Shown piece by piece: positions 29,854 to 38,655 of a stretch of 64,000 nt of DNA. The stretch's first letter is position 1, and each line of letters begins with the position of its first letter. This DNA is from Aestuariibaculum sediminum. GTDB lineage: Bacteria > Bacteroidota > Bacteroidia > Flavobacteriales > Flavobacteriaceae. The position numbers were made by a program, and so were the translations under genes. The notes below the pieces were generated by a model. The model had not been told where the DNA came from, ran no database searches, and saw nothing but the letters and a program-made list of their open reading frames with translations. Where the stretch lies: contig NZ_JACVXB010000002.1 of NCBI RefSeq assembly GCF_014596945.1, positions 554,172 to 618,171 of the forward strand. The letters are read 5' to 3'.

Positions 29854-31842
29854 ATGAAGAATTTATTTATAAGATTGACGTTGTCAATATTACTGATTTT
29901 CAGTGTTACTAATTGTAGTGAACTGGATGATTTGTATCAAGATCCTGATGGATTTTCAAAGGCTCAAGCAGATGCCGCAGGAGTTAGTATTATTGCAGGG
30001 TACTTTACATCGCAATTAACTCGAGGATTTTTCCTTAGAGGAGAATATGGAGCTGCTTATCACCAATTAAGAAGTGGATCTCGTGTAATGGGTACTGGTG
30101 TACAATTGTACTACACTGTAGCTGATTACGGATTATCACTTGTATTAAGAGATGTTGAAAACGATTGGGGATCAAATGGATTTAATCGAACTGTTTTTAA
30201 TAAAATAAACAGTGACTGGATTAAACAGTATTTATGGGCTCAAAAGGAATACAATAAAATTGCAGAAGCAGACAGAACGACAAGTGATGAACTTTACATG
30301 AGATTACTTCACTTATTAAAAGCTGTAGCCTATCAACGTGCAATTGACCTTTATGATGAAGTACCATATTTTGAAACTGGTACTGCAGGAGCTTTAGATG
30401 GTGAAAAAGCAAGTTGGATTGGACAAGAAGAAATTTATCCAATTATTCTTGAAGAAGCCAAAGCTATAGAAGAATATTTAGCAAGTGTTACGCTTGGTTC
30501 AGCTGAGCAAACTTCATTCTCTAAACAGGATGTAATATTTGCTGGTGATATTATGCAATGGAGAAAATACATCAATTCGCTTCGTTTAAGATGGGCTATG
30601 AATGTAAGTGAGCAAATGCCTAGCTTAACATCTACAGTACTTACTGAGTTAACAAGTAAACCATTATTTGATCAGTCTGAAGATGTTGCTGGTTTAGCGG
30701 ATATTGCAATTGTTGAGCCATATAGATTACAAGTAGAGCTTGGTATTACCAGAGCTTTCAGAGAGCGTGCTGATGAGTGTCGTGCTCCAAAGCGTTTCTT
30801 AGAAGACGTAATGAACTGTATGCCAGAAGAGAAAAGTATATTGGTTAATGGTGAGTTATTATATTATTTCGAAGCTGGTGATAATGCCGAAGAAGGAATA
30901 ATGAATGGTACTGTTGATCCTAGAGTTAAATACTTATTCTCTCAAGATGTTTTAGGTCGTTATGTTGGTGCTGAAACAGGATGGGATGATGGATCTGATC
31001 CAAACAGTCATTTCAGTAAAGCTATGAGAGGTTATTATATTAACGACCCTATTATGACTGATCTTTCTGTAACTGAGATTACTTTCGGTGCTCCTGGAAA
31101 TGAAATGACAATTAAATTAAATGATGAAGCTGCAGCGGATTTAACAAAGCGTGAAGCATTTTTATTAAAAGCCTTCAGAGAATATTGTTCACAGTATAGA
31201 GATATAGGTTGGACTATCGGAACAGATAAAAACATGATTTCTGAGTATAATGTGCGTCCACAATATAATTTTGATATTCGTTATCCTACCTTACATGCTG
31301 TAGAATCTGAGTTATCATTAGCGGAGGCTGCGGTAAGAGGATTTGGTAGTGGAAATGCTGCTGATCACTATAAGAAAGCTATAGAGCTATCTTGTGCTTA
31401 CTGGTATGATAAAAACGCTAATAATGCTTACTCTCAGCAAACAACACCTGCATTCCCAAGTAATATGGATGCCTCTAGAATTGATAGAGATCGCCCATCA
31501 ATGGAGTACAGTGCTTCAGCTTATGCCGATTTTGCTGCTCAACAATTTAGCGCAATGACCGATCAGGAAAAAGTAAAAGCTATATTCGATCAATTACAGT
31601 TACATTACAATATGTTTAACTTCGAAACACCGTATACAGCGGCGCGTCGTTTAATTAAATATTTAGGAGACAATCCAGGTGCTCCATTTGAAACTTTTGC
31701 ATGGAAAGAGCGTATGCTTTATAATCCAAATATTCAAGCAACCGATCCAGAAGCTTGGGCTCAAATTAGTCAACATGATGATTTTAATTTGCCAATGTGG
31801 TTCACGGGTCGTACTACAAAATGGAACAACGTTCTTGAATAA
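29854..31842 (+). CDS. SusD/RagB family glycan-binding lipoprotein
   Basis: A 662-residue surface lipoprotein (SVTNC, Cys21) that forms the lid over its SusC partner and captures the glycan. The helical region with LLHLLKAVAYQRAIDLYDEV around residue 150 and the conserved middle MQWRKYINSLRLRWAMN are typical of the SusD-like group. It is somewhat longer than classical SusD (about 550). It directly follows the SusC gene. Confidence 0.93.
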   Translation: MKNLFIRLTLSILLIFSVTNCSELDDLYQDPDGFSKAQADAAGVSIIAGYFTSQLTRGFFLRGEYGAAYHQLRSGSRVMGTGVQLYYTVADYGLSLVLRDVENDWGSNGFNRTVFNKINSDWIKQYLWAQKEYNKIAEADRTTSDELYMRLLHLLKAVAYQRAIDLYDEVPYFETGTAGALDGEKASWIGQEEIYPIILEEAKAIEEYLASVTLGSAEQTSFSKQDVIFAGDIMQWRKYINSLRLRWAMNVSEQMPSLTSTVLTELTSKPLFDQSEDVAGLADIAIVEPYRLQVELGITRAFRERADECRAPKRFLEDVMNCMPEEKSILVNGELLYYFEAGDNAEEGIMNGTVDPRVKYLFSQDVLGRYVGAETGWDDGSDPNSHFSKAMRGYYINDPIMTDLSVTEITFGAPGNEMTIKLNDEAAADLTKREAFLLKAFREYCSQYRDIGWTIGTDKNMISEYNVRPQYNFDIRYPTLHAVESELSLAEAAVRGFGSGNAADHYKKAIELSCAYWYDKNANNAYSQQTTPAFPSNMDASRIDRDRPSMEYSASAYADFAAQQFSAMTDQEKVKAIFDQLQLHYNMFNFETPYTAARRLIKYLGDNPGAPFETFAWKERMLYNPNIQATDPEAWAQISQHDDFNLPMWFTGRTTKWNNVLE

Positions 31843-31869
31843 TTAATTTTAACTATAGAATTTAATAAT

Positions 31870-32208
31870 ATGAAAAAAATATTAATGTTTATACTTTCAA
31901 TTGCTTTGTTCGCTTCTTGTAGTAAAAAGAACGACGGATCAATTATAGGTACAGCTTCTGCTGCTGGAGGAGAAGTTACAGCAGGAATAACAGTTAAGTT
32001 ATATGGTGAGAACACATCATTTCTTAGAGATACGCAAACGGACAGTGAAGGTAACTTCGCATTTACAGGATTAGATTCAGGAAACTATTATATAGGAGCC
32101 ACAATCACTGTAGATGGAAATGTTTGGGATACTGGAAACAGACCTCGTATTATTTATGTAAGTGATGAAATCGTTGAAGAAGTGGCTTTAACGCTTACCC
32201 AAAAATAA
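31870..32208 (+). CDS. Small lipoprotein with one Cna-B/carboxypeptidase-like domain
   Basis: A 112-residue lipoprotein (LFASC, Cys17) with one predicted beta-sandwich domain: VTAGITVKLYGENTSF, then TDSEGNFAFTGLDSGNYYIG, typical of prealbumin-like Cna-B or carboxypeptidase regulatory domains. It follows SusD by 27 bases and ends just before a strong terminator, so it is the last gene of the SusCD unit, where surface glycan-binding proteins often stand. At this size it can only be a binding or spacer protein. Function unknown. Confidence 0.75.
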   Translation: MKKILMFILSIALFASCSKKNDGSIIGTASAAGGEVTAGITVKLYGENTSFLRDTQTDSEGNFAFTGLDSGNYYIGATITVDGNVWDTGNRPRIIYVSDEIVEEVALTLTQK

Positions 32209-32229
32209 ATAACAAGATTTCTTGATAAC

Positions 32230-32265
32230 AAAAGCACGATGTTTTATTACATCGTGCTTTTTTAT
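32230..32265 (+). terminator. Hairpin terminator after SusCD unit
   Basis: A perfect 13-bp stem (32230-32242 with 32249-32261), 6-base loop and T-rich tail, 21 bases after the small lipoprotein gene. Confidence 0.9.
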
Positions 32266-32327
32266 TTTATGGTAATACTAAAGTCTAATTAATTCTTAAA
32301 AGACTTATTTATAATTGGTATTCTATA

Positions 32328-32335
32328 TATATTTG
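32328..32335 (+). promoter_or_regulatory. Promoter -7 box for the FGE gene
   Basis: TATATTTG matches the Bacteroidota -7 consensus TAnnTTTG and lies about 50 bases before the ATG at 32384. No good -33 TTTG is at the usual distance (TTAT is there). Confidence 0.5.
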
Positions 32336-32383
32336 TTATGTGCTGTTTGCCATTCAAAATCCATGTAAGCTTAATTATCACTT

Positions 32384-33490
32384 ATGAAATTTAAATCTAA
32401 TTTGTCAATAGCAGTAATAGTTGTTTTATCAATATTATTTTTTAACTGTAAAAACGAAGTTAAAAAAGATAAAGCTATAGTAGAGAATAAAGAATCGATT
32501 GAAAAGAAAAAGAATAACGAAGCGGTTAAAACACCAAAAGGCATGGTTTGGGTAGAAGCAAAAACCTTTACGCAAGGCGCAAAACCAAACGATAAATATG
32601 CTTTGCCACGAGAAAAACCAGGACATACAGTATCTGTAGATGGGTTTTTTATAGATGCTACAGAAGTTACCAATAAACAATTTAAAGCATTTGTAGATGC
32701 TACAGATTACATAACCGTTGCTGAAAGACCCATATCGTGGGAAGATTTGAAAAAGGAGTTACCAGAAGGAACGCCTAGACCTCATGACTCCGTGCTAAAA
32801 CCAGGAAGCTTGATTTTTAATAAAGATGTTAAACAGGTAGCGAATATGGTAAATTATGAGCAATGGTGGCGTTGGCAAACAGGAGCAGACTGGAAACACC
32901 CCGAAGGGCCAGAAAGTTCTATTAAAGGAAAAGATAATTACCCAGTTGTTCATATTGCCTTAGAAGATGCTTTGGAGTATTGTAAATGGGCTAACAGAAG
33001 GTTGCCTACAGAGGCAGAATGGGAATCAGCTGCTCAAGGTACAAATAGAGAAAATGTATATACTTGGGGCGATGATTTTAATGTGTTAGACAGTCATGCT
33101 AATACTTGGCAAGGGGTATTTCCGGTAAAAAATGAACCTACCGACGGGTTCGAGTTTATAGCTCCGGTTAAATCTTACGATCCAAATTCTATAGGGATTT
33201 ACGATATGATGGGTAATGTTTGGGAAATAACAAGCGATTTATTTAATGAAAATTATTACGCTGAAATAAATCCGAATGACGTTTTAAATAATCCGAAAGG
33301 AGCTAAAGTGGGGTATAGTATAGGTAAGCCATACATTGAAGAAAACGTAATAAAAGGGGGGTCGTTTTTATGCAATGCTTCGTATTGTGCTAGTTTTAGA
33401 ATTTCTGCTAAAATGGGTATGGAACCTAATTCAAGTTCCGATCATATAGGATTTAGAACGGTTGCTACCCCAGATATGCTTAAAGAATAA
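32384..33490 (+). CDS. Formylglycine-generating enzyme (sulfatase activator), lipoprotein
   Basis: A 368-residue member of the FGE-sulfatase family that oxidises a cysteine in sulfatases to formylglycine. GMVWVEAKTF and the TNKQFKAFVDAT stretch are family landmarks; RLPTEAEWESAA is at about 206-217. Both active-site cysteines of true FGE are present, Cys330 and Cys335 in KGGSFLCNASYCASFR, so this looks catalytic and not just a binding relative. A lipoprotein signal (FFNC, Cys22) puts it outside the cytoplasm. No sulfatase gene lies in the window, so its clients must be elsewhere. It has its own promoter box after the SusCD terminator. Confidence 0.88.
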   Translation: MKFKSNLSIAVIVVLSILFFNCKNEVKKDKAIVENKESIEKKKNNEAVKTPKGMVWVEAKTFTQGAKPNDKYALPREKPGHTVSVDGFFIDATEVTNKQFKAFVDATDYITVAERPISWEDLKKELPEGTPRPHDSVLKPGSLIFNKDVKQVANMVNYEQWWRWQTGADWKHPEGPESSIKGKDNYPVVHIALEDALEYCKWANRRLPTEAEWESAAQGTNRENVYTWGDDFNVLDSHANTWQGVFPVKNEPTDGFEFIAPVKSYDPNSIGIYDMMGNVWEITSDLFNENYYAEINPNDVLNNPKGAKVGYSIGKPYIEENVIKGGSFLCNASYCASFRISAKMGMEPNSSSDHIGFRTVATPDMLKE

Positions 33491-33494
33491 AAAA

Positions 33495-33530
33495 CCCAAA
33501 TTAAGAACTTAATCCAAATTTGGGCATCTT
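33495..33530. terminator. Weak hairpin terminator after FGE gene
   Basis: CCCAAATT at 33495-33502 pairs with AATTTGGG at 33517-33524; an inner TTAAG/CTTAA pair is also possible. The T-rich tail is on the minus-strand side, so it may work better in that direction. Confidence 0.45.
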
Positions 33531-33576
33531 TAACTAACTAATAAAAACTAATCTTTCTTTTTCTGCAATTTTAGGT

Positions 33577-33602
33577 TACTGTTTTTTTTAAACAGTAGTC
33601 TT
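33577..33602 (+). terminator. Short hairpin in the FGE-DUF3667 gap
   Basis: TACTGTTT at 33577-33584 pairs with AAACAGTA at 33590-33597 around a five-T loop. It could be a second terminator for the FGE transcript or a leader hairpin of the next gene. Confidence 0.35.
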
Positions 33603-33709
33603 TTAATAGTTATCAATTAATGTGCCAAAAACACTATTGATTAAAAATTAATAAAAATTATTTAGCCGTGTTTTTATTTTTACTATTTTAAAGACGAAAA
33701 AGAACATAA

Positions 33710-34687
33710 ATGGGAAATGCTTTTGAAACTTGTAAAAATTGTGAAAAATCATTTAAACAAGGTTTTAGTTTTTGTCCTTACTGCGGACAGAAAGCAAATG
33801 ATCAATTAACGGTCTCAGTACTTTTCTATAACACGATAAGCAATTATTTTTCTGTAGACGCTCGATTTTTTAAGAGTTTTATTCCTTTGATGTTTAAGCC
33901 TGGTTATTTGGCCAGTCGTTTTGTGGAGGGTAAACGTTTGTTGTATCTACATCCTGCCCAGATGTATTTGTTCATCTCCGTCGTTTTTTTCTTTCTATTT
34001 TCATTTATTAGTAGAACACAGGTGGAAAAGGTAAATAATGTCCTGTCATCTAATGAAATTCCAGTAATTGTTCATGATAGTTTAAAACGCCAAGTTATAG
34101 ATTCGCTAAAACACGTTGAAACTACAGAGTATATTCTGAAAAATGAATTTTCATTTAACGAACGAAAGGTAGATTCTTTAATAGCTATTAATGCTCCTGA
34201 TGAACAAATATATGAAGCCATGGGGATGGAGGCTGACGTTGGTTTTTTTAGAAAGAAATTATACGTACAGATTTTAAAATTTTACAAACAACGAAATGGC
34301 GGTTCTTTGCTAGAGGCGTTTTATGATAGTGTGCCAATAGCTATGTTTTTTTTGTTGCCTATTTTCGCTTTTATTTTAAAACTTTTGTATTTTAAATCTA
34401 TACCGTTTTCATATCATCTCGTCTTTAGTCTTTATTTTTTCGCTTTTGTTTTTATGGTTTTTAGCCTGTTGGTACTAATAGATTTAATTTGGGAACCTCA
34501 TTCATGGATAAATTTATTGGTAATACTGTTAATTACTATATATTTTTATATTGCTGTACTACAGTTTTATAGGCGAAATAAATTAAATAGTTTATTTAAG
34601 AGTTTTATTGCGTTGTTCAGTTTTGTACTTATGGTCGTTCCCTTGGCAATAGTATTTATGTTTATGGCTGCGTTTTTCTTATACTAG
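33710..34687 (+). CDS. DUF3667 zinc-ribbon membrane protein
   Basis: A 325-residue protein with an N-terminal zinc ribbon (Cys8, Cys11, Cys22, Cys25) and conserved text FVEGKRLLYLHPAQMYLFIS leading into the first membrane helix (about 83-105). A long soluble loop (about 105-205) and three to four further helices follow up to the C-terminus. This is the DUF3667 pattern, common in Bacteroidota and of unknown function. It is convergent with uvrA, whose stop lies 14 bases away, and seems to be a single-gene unit. Confidence 0.8.
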   Translation: MGNAFETCKNCEKSFKQGFSFCPYCGQKANDQLTVSVLFYNTISNYFSVDARFFKSFIPLMFKPGYLASRFVEGKRLLYLHPAQMYLFISVVFFFLFSFISRTQVEKVNNVLSSNEIPVIVHDSLKRQVIDSLKHVETTEYILKNEFSFNERKVDSLIAINAPDEQIYEAMGMEADVGFFRKKLYVQILKFYKQRNGGSLLEAFYDSVPIAMFFLLPIFAFILKLLYFKSIPFSYHLVFSLYFFAFVFMVFSLLVLIDLIWEPHSWINLLVILLITIYFYIAVLQFYRRNKLNSLFKSFIALFSFVLMVVPLAIVFMFMAAFFLY

Positions 34688-34701
34688 AGCTTTAGAAAAT
34701 A

Positions 34702-37485
34702 TTAATCCAATTTTGTTTTTAAATACTTGCCAATTTCAGATTCCGTTTTTACGATGTCTTCTGGTGTTCCTGACGCTACTAAATGTCCGCCATTCTCACC
34801 TCCATTAGGCCCTAAATCAATAATGTAATCCGCGCATTTAATAAGTTCAATATTATGCTCTACCACAATTATCGAGTGTCCTATTTCTATTAAAGCATTA
34901 AAGGATTTTAGTAACTTTTGTATATCGTGAAAATGTAATCCCGTTGTTGGTTCATCAAAAATGAAAAGTGTCTTTTCTTTATTACTTCCTTTACCTAAAA
35001 ACGACGCTAACTTAATGCGCTGTGCCTCACCACCTGAAAGCGTTGACGAACTTTGTCCTAAAGTAACATAACCCAGACCAACATCTTGTAGTGGTTGGAG
35101 TTTGTTTTTAATTTTTGTTTCATTATTTGCTTCAAAAAAAGCAATGGCATCATCAATAGTTAAGTTTAAAATATCATCGATATTTTTGTTTGCAAATTGA
35201 ACTTCAAGCACCTCTTTTTTAAAACGTTTTCCTTTACATGTTTCGCATTCTAGGTGGACGTCAGCCATGAATTGCATTTCAATTGTTACTTCACCTTCAC
35301 CCTTGCAAGTCTCACAACGTCCGCCATCTACATTAAATGAAAAGTGCTTCGGCTGGTAGTTTCTTAACTTACTTAATTTTTGTTTCGAAAATAAAGATCG
35401 AATATCATCGTAAGCCTTAATATATGTAACCGGGTTCGATCTAGATGAACGCCCTATTGGGTTTTGATCTACGAATTCGATATGCTTAATATTACTATAT
35501 TGACCTTCTATACCAGTAAATTGACCTGCTTTATCACTAAAATCAGTGAGTTTCTTTTGTAGGGCAGGATAAAGTATTTTTTTTACCAAAGTACTTTTAC
35601 CACTTCCTGAAACCCCTGTAACAACGGTAAGCATGCTTAGTGGAAATCGTACATCTATATTTTTTAAATTATTTTCTCTAGCACCTAATACATCAATATA
35701 ATACTTTGAAGCGCGTCGTTTTGAAGGTGTTTCAATCTTTAACTGTTCATTTAAATATTGCGCTGTTAATGATTTAGAATCAAGTAGTTGTTTGAAGTCT
35801 CCTGTAGCGACAACTTCACCTCCAAAAGTGCCAGCTTCTGGTCCAATATCAATAATGGTATCAGCGGCTTTCATAATGTCTTCATCGTGTTCGACAACAA
35901 TAACAGTATTTCCTAAATCACGTAATTGTTTTAGAACTAAAATAAGTCGTTCGGTATCCTTTGGGTGTAGCCCGATACTTGGCTCATCCAGAATATACAT
36001 AGATCCCACCAAACTACTACCTAATGAGGTTGCTAAATTAATACGCTGACTTTCTCCTCCAGACAACGTATTTGATTTACGATTTAATGTAAGATAATCT
36101 AGTCCCACATTAGATAAAAAAGACAATCTGTTATTGATTTCTTTTAGGAGTCTATTTGCTATTTTGAGATCATGCTCTGATAATTCTAAATTTTTAAAAA
36201 AATCCGATAGTTTATCTAAAGGCATTTCTACCAAATCGGTAATTGTAGCTCCTTCAATTTTTATGTAATTAGCTTCTTTTCTTAAGCGTTTACCGTTACA
36301 GGCTTTACAGGTTGTTTTTCCGCGGTAACGCGATAGCATAACGCGATTTTGAATTTTATAGGCTTTAGATTCTAACTCCGTAAAAAAAGCGTTTAACCCT
36401 TCAAAATATTGATTGCCATCCCAAATTAGTTGTTTTTGACTGTCGTTTAATTGAAAATAAGGTTTGTGAATTGGAAAATCGAATTTATGTGAATTATTAA
36501 CCAATTGATCTCTATACCAGCTCATACTTTCGCCACGCCATGGAAAGATTGCATTTTCGTAAATAGAGAGACCTGTGTTAGGAATTACTAAATCTTCATC
36601 AATGCCTATTATATCGCCATAGCCTTCACATTTAGGGCAGGCTCCATATGGGTTATTAAAGCTAAATAAGTGGACATTAGGCTCTAAAAAGTTCATGCCA
36701 TCTAACTCAAATCTATTACTAAAATGACGAAGATTATTGTTAGACAAGTTTTCAATTAGGCATTCTCCTTTACCTTCAAAAAATGCCGTTTGGATAGCAT
36801 CGGCAAGTCTGTTAAAAAAATCGTCGTCATGCTTGATTATTATTCTGTCAACAACCAATAATATGCTGTCGTTTTCAGAAATAGATTCTATTTCATCAAT
36901 GCGAACGACTTCATTATTAATTTTCACCCTCGCATAGCCCTGCTGTCCTAAGGTTTTAATTTTTTCTTCAATATCACGGCCTTCTTCTAAATGAATTGGC
37001 GCGAGTAATAAAAGTTTCTCGCGTTCTGGAAATGATTTTAAGTATTTCAGTACATCTGTAACCGTATCCTTTTTAACTTCCTGCCCAGAAATAGGTGAGT
37101 AGGTTTTGCCTATTCTGGCAAATAATAATTTTAAATAATCGTAAATTTCTGTACTCGTCCCAACTGTAGATCTCGGATTTGTAGAGTTTACTTTTTGCTC
37201 AATGGCTATTGCGGGAGCTATTCCTTTTATATAATCGACCTTTGGTTTGTTTAACCGGCCTAAAAACTGCCGTGCATAACTCGATAAGCTTTCTACATAT
37301 CTTCGTTGTCCTTCTGCATATAGCGTATCGAAGGCCAGGCTAGATTTGCCTGAACCTGAAAGCCCTGTAATGACAACCAATTTATTTCTCGGAATTACAA
37401 CATCAATATTTTTTAAATTGTGCAATTTAGCACCTTTAATAATTATGTTTTCTTTTGGGTTTACTTCAGAAATTATGGTGTTCAT
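34702..37485 (-). CDS. uvrA: UvrA, excinuclease ABC subunit A
   Basis: The DNA-damage recognition ATPase of nucleotide excision repair, 927 residues. Two ABC modules are visible: Walker A GLSGSGKSS near residue 41 and GVSGSGKST in the second half, with LSGGESQRI and LSGGEAQRI signatures. Zinc-finger cysteines are in CPKCEGYG, CKACNGKR and CETCKGEGEV. I chose the ATG at 37485, giving NTIISEVNPKENIIIKGAKL and then HNLKNIDV at the expected distance; the earlier ATG at 37512 would lie inside the likely -7 box. The gene is a single unit, convergent with DUF3667. Confidence 0.97.
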   Translation of the reverse strand: MNTIISEVNPKENIIIKGAKLHNLKNIDVVIPRNKLVVITGLSGSGKSSLAFDTLYAEGQRRYVESLSSYARQFLGRLNKPKVDYIKGIAPAIAIEQKVNSTNPRSTVGTSTEIYDYLKLLFARIGKTYSPISGQEVKKDTVTDVLKYLKSFPEREKLLLLAPIHLEEGRDIEEKIKTLGQQGYARVKINNEVVRIDEIESISENDSILLVVDRIIIKHDDDFFNRLADAIQTAFFEGKGECLIENLSNNNLRHFSNRFELDGMNFLEPNVHLFSFNNPYGACPKCEGYGDIIGIDEDLVIPNTGLSIYENAIFPWRGESMSWYRDQLVNNSHKFDFPIHKPYFQLNDSQKQLIWDGNQYFEGLNAFFTELESKAYKIQNRVMLSRYRGKTTCKACNGKRLRKEANYIKIEGATITDLVEMPLDKLSDFFKNLELSEHDLKIANRLLKEINNRLSFLSNVGLDYLTLNRKSNTLSGGESQRINLATSLGSSLVGSMYILDEPSIGLHPKDTERLILVLKQLRDLGNTVIVVEHDEDIMKAADTIIDIGPEAGTFGGEVVATGDFKQLLDSKSLTAQYLNEQLKIETPSKRRASKYYIDVLGARENNLKNIDVRFPLSMLTVVTGVSGSGKSTLVKKILYPALQKKLTDFSDKAGQFTGIEGQYSNIKHIEFVDQNPIGRSSRSNPVTYIKAYDDIRSLFSKQKLSKLRNYQPKHFSFNVDGGRCETCKGEGEVTIEMQFMADVHLECETCKGKRFKKEVLEVQFANKNIDDILNLTIDDAIAFFEANNETKIKNKLQPLQDVGLGYVTLGQSSSTLSGGEAQRIKLASFLGKGSNKEKTLFIFDEPTTGLHFHDIQKLLKSFNALIEIGHSIIVVEHNIELIKCADYIIDLGPNGGENGGHLVASGTPEDIVKTESEIGKYLKTKLD

Positions 37486-37509
37486 AGGCTTGTAAAAGAA
37501 ATAATTCAA

Positions 37510-37517
37510 CAAAGATA
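37510..37517 (-). promoter_or_regulatory. Promoter -7 box for uvrA
   Basis: On the minus strand this reads TATCTTTG, matching TAnnTTTG. It lies about 25 bases before the uvrA start at 37485; the -33 element is weak. Confidence 0.5.
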
Positions 37518-37861
37518 GTATAAGTATTTTTTCTTATGAATATTATATAACTTAAATGAAGGGGTATTCGATATTATTTGCGTAACAATTAGATATGTTA
37601 ACCTTATAACATACAGTCAAAATCAAGAATATTGAAAAAGCAAAAAATGAACGTATATTAACAAAGTAAGGAATTACTTTTCTAAAGATATATTAAAAAT
37701 TTATGACATTTTTTTTGTTTTAGGAACGATTGTTGTTATATTTGAGTCTATTAATCAATGTTTTAAAAATTAACTTTATAGCCTATAGCATAACATTACT
37801 TTAAAAATTTATAACCCCAAAAGCTCAGAAGTGTGCTTCTTTGCGATTAAAAGTAATGATT
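37518..37861. other. Intergenic region between uvrA and the sigma factor gene
   Basis: About 340 bases of AT-rich sequence between divergent genes. It holds the uvrA -7 box at one end, the sigma gene promoter at 37714-37744 and a small hairpin (AGAAG at 37827-37831 with CTTCT) in the leader. I see no ORF or RNA gene in the rest. Confidence 0.6.
37714..37744 (+). promoter_or_regulatory. Promoter of the sigma factor gene
   Basis: TTTG at 37714-37717, 19 bases, then TATATTTG at 37737-37744: an exact match to the Bacteroidota housekeeping consensus TTTG-N19-TAnnTTTG. The predicted leader is about 110 bases. Confidence 0.8.
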
Positions 37862-38446
37862 ATGAAATACGAAAACATTGAAGATTCCCTATTAGTTAGT
37901 AATTATATAAAAGGCGATGAATCGGCGCTTGAAATTCTTGTTAACAGGCATAAACAAAAAATTTACAGTTTTATTTTTTCAAAAGTTTACGATAGAGATG
38001 TGGCTGAAGACATATTTCAGGACACTTTTATAAAAGTAATTCGTACATTAAAACGCGGAGCTTATAATGAAGAGGGGAAGTTTTTACCTTGGGTTATGCG
38101 TATTTCTCATAATTTGGTGATAGATTATTTTAGAAAAAACAATCGTATGCCAAAATTCGATAATACCGATGAATTTAATATTTTTTCTGTATTAAGTGAT
38201 AAGAGTTTAAATGCTGAATCCATCATTATAAAAGATCAGGTTGAGAATGATGTACGGCGTTTAATAGAAGAGTTACCCGACGACCAAAGACAAGTTCTTA
38301 CCATGCGTATTTATGATGATTTAAGTTTTAAAGAAATTTCAACCAAAACAGGGGTGAGTATAAATACAGCATTAGGGCGTATGCGCTATGCTTTAATTAA
38401 TCTTAGAAAAATTATTGATAAACATAATATTATTTTAACCAATTGA
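37862..38446 (+). CDS. ECF-type RNA polymerase sigma factor
   Basis: A 194-residue sigma-70 family factor with region 2 (ILVNRHKQKIYSFIFSKV, then EDIFQDTFIKVIRTLKRG, PWVMRISHNLVIDYFRK) and region 4 (LPDDQRQVLTMRIYDDLSFK, then EISTKTGVSINTALGRMRYA). I chose the ATG at 37862 (KYENIEDSLLVSNYIKGDE); a start at 37856 is equally allowed and the TTG at 37841 is unlikely. No anti-sigma gene with a membrane helix is next to it; the next gene is a 48-residue soluble protein, probably in the same transcript. Region 2 is unusually well suited to a constitutive housekeeping-like ECF, but its target genes cannot be inferred. Confidence 0.92.
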   Translation: MKYENIEDSLLVSNYIKGDESALEILVNRHKQKIYSFIFSKVYDRDVAEDIFQDTFIKVIRTLKRGAYNEEGKFLPWVMRISHNLVIDYFRKNNRMPKFDNTDEFNIFSVLSDKSLNAESIIIKDQVENDVRRLIEELPDDQRQVLTMRIYDDLSFKEISTKTGVSINTALGRMRYALINLRKIIDKHNIILTN

Positions 38447-38503
38447 TGCAATAAACTGATTTTTGCCTCGTTATAGATTTAAATTAACTTTTAAATTAAT
38501 AGC

Positions 38504-38650
38504 ATGGCAAAACTTTACTCAGAGAATTCTTTAAAAAAAAACAACGTTATCGAACCACGAGAAGAAACGATTAAATTTCTTCTCAACTATTCAAAGGCTT
38601 TAAGTGTTATAAATTGTAATAAAAAGAAGTTTGAAGCGCTTCTTAATTGA
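38504..38650 (+). CDS. Small conserved-looking 48-residue protein
   Basis: A short gene starting MAKLYSENSLKKNNV and ending KKKFEALLN. The middle (EETIKFLLNYSKALSVI) should form one helix. It starts 57 bases after the sigma gene stop and ends just before a strong hairpin terminator, so it is positioned as the last gene of the sigma transcript. I recall similar short proteins next to sigma or nth genes in other Flavobacteriaceae, but cannot check. No membrane helix or known domain. It might be a sigma partner, or unrelated; function unknown. Confidence 0.7.
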   Translation: MAKLYSENSLKKNNVIEPREETIKFLLNYSKALSVINCNKKKFEALLN

Positions 38651-38655
38651 GTTAG

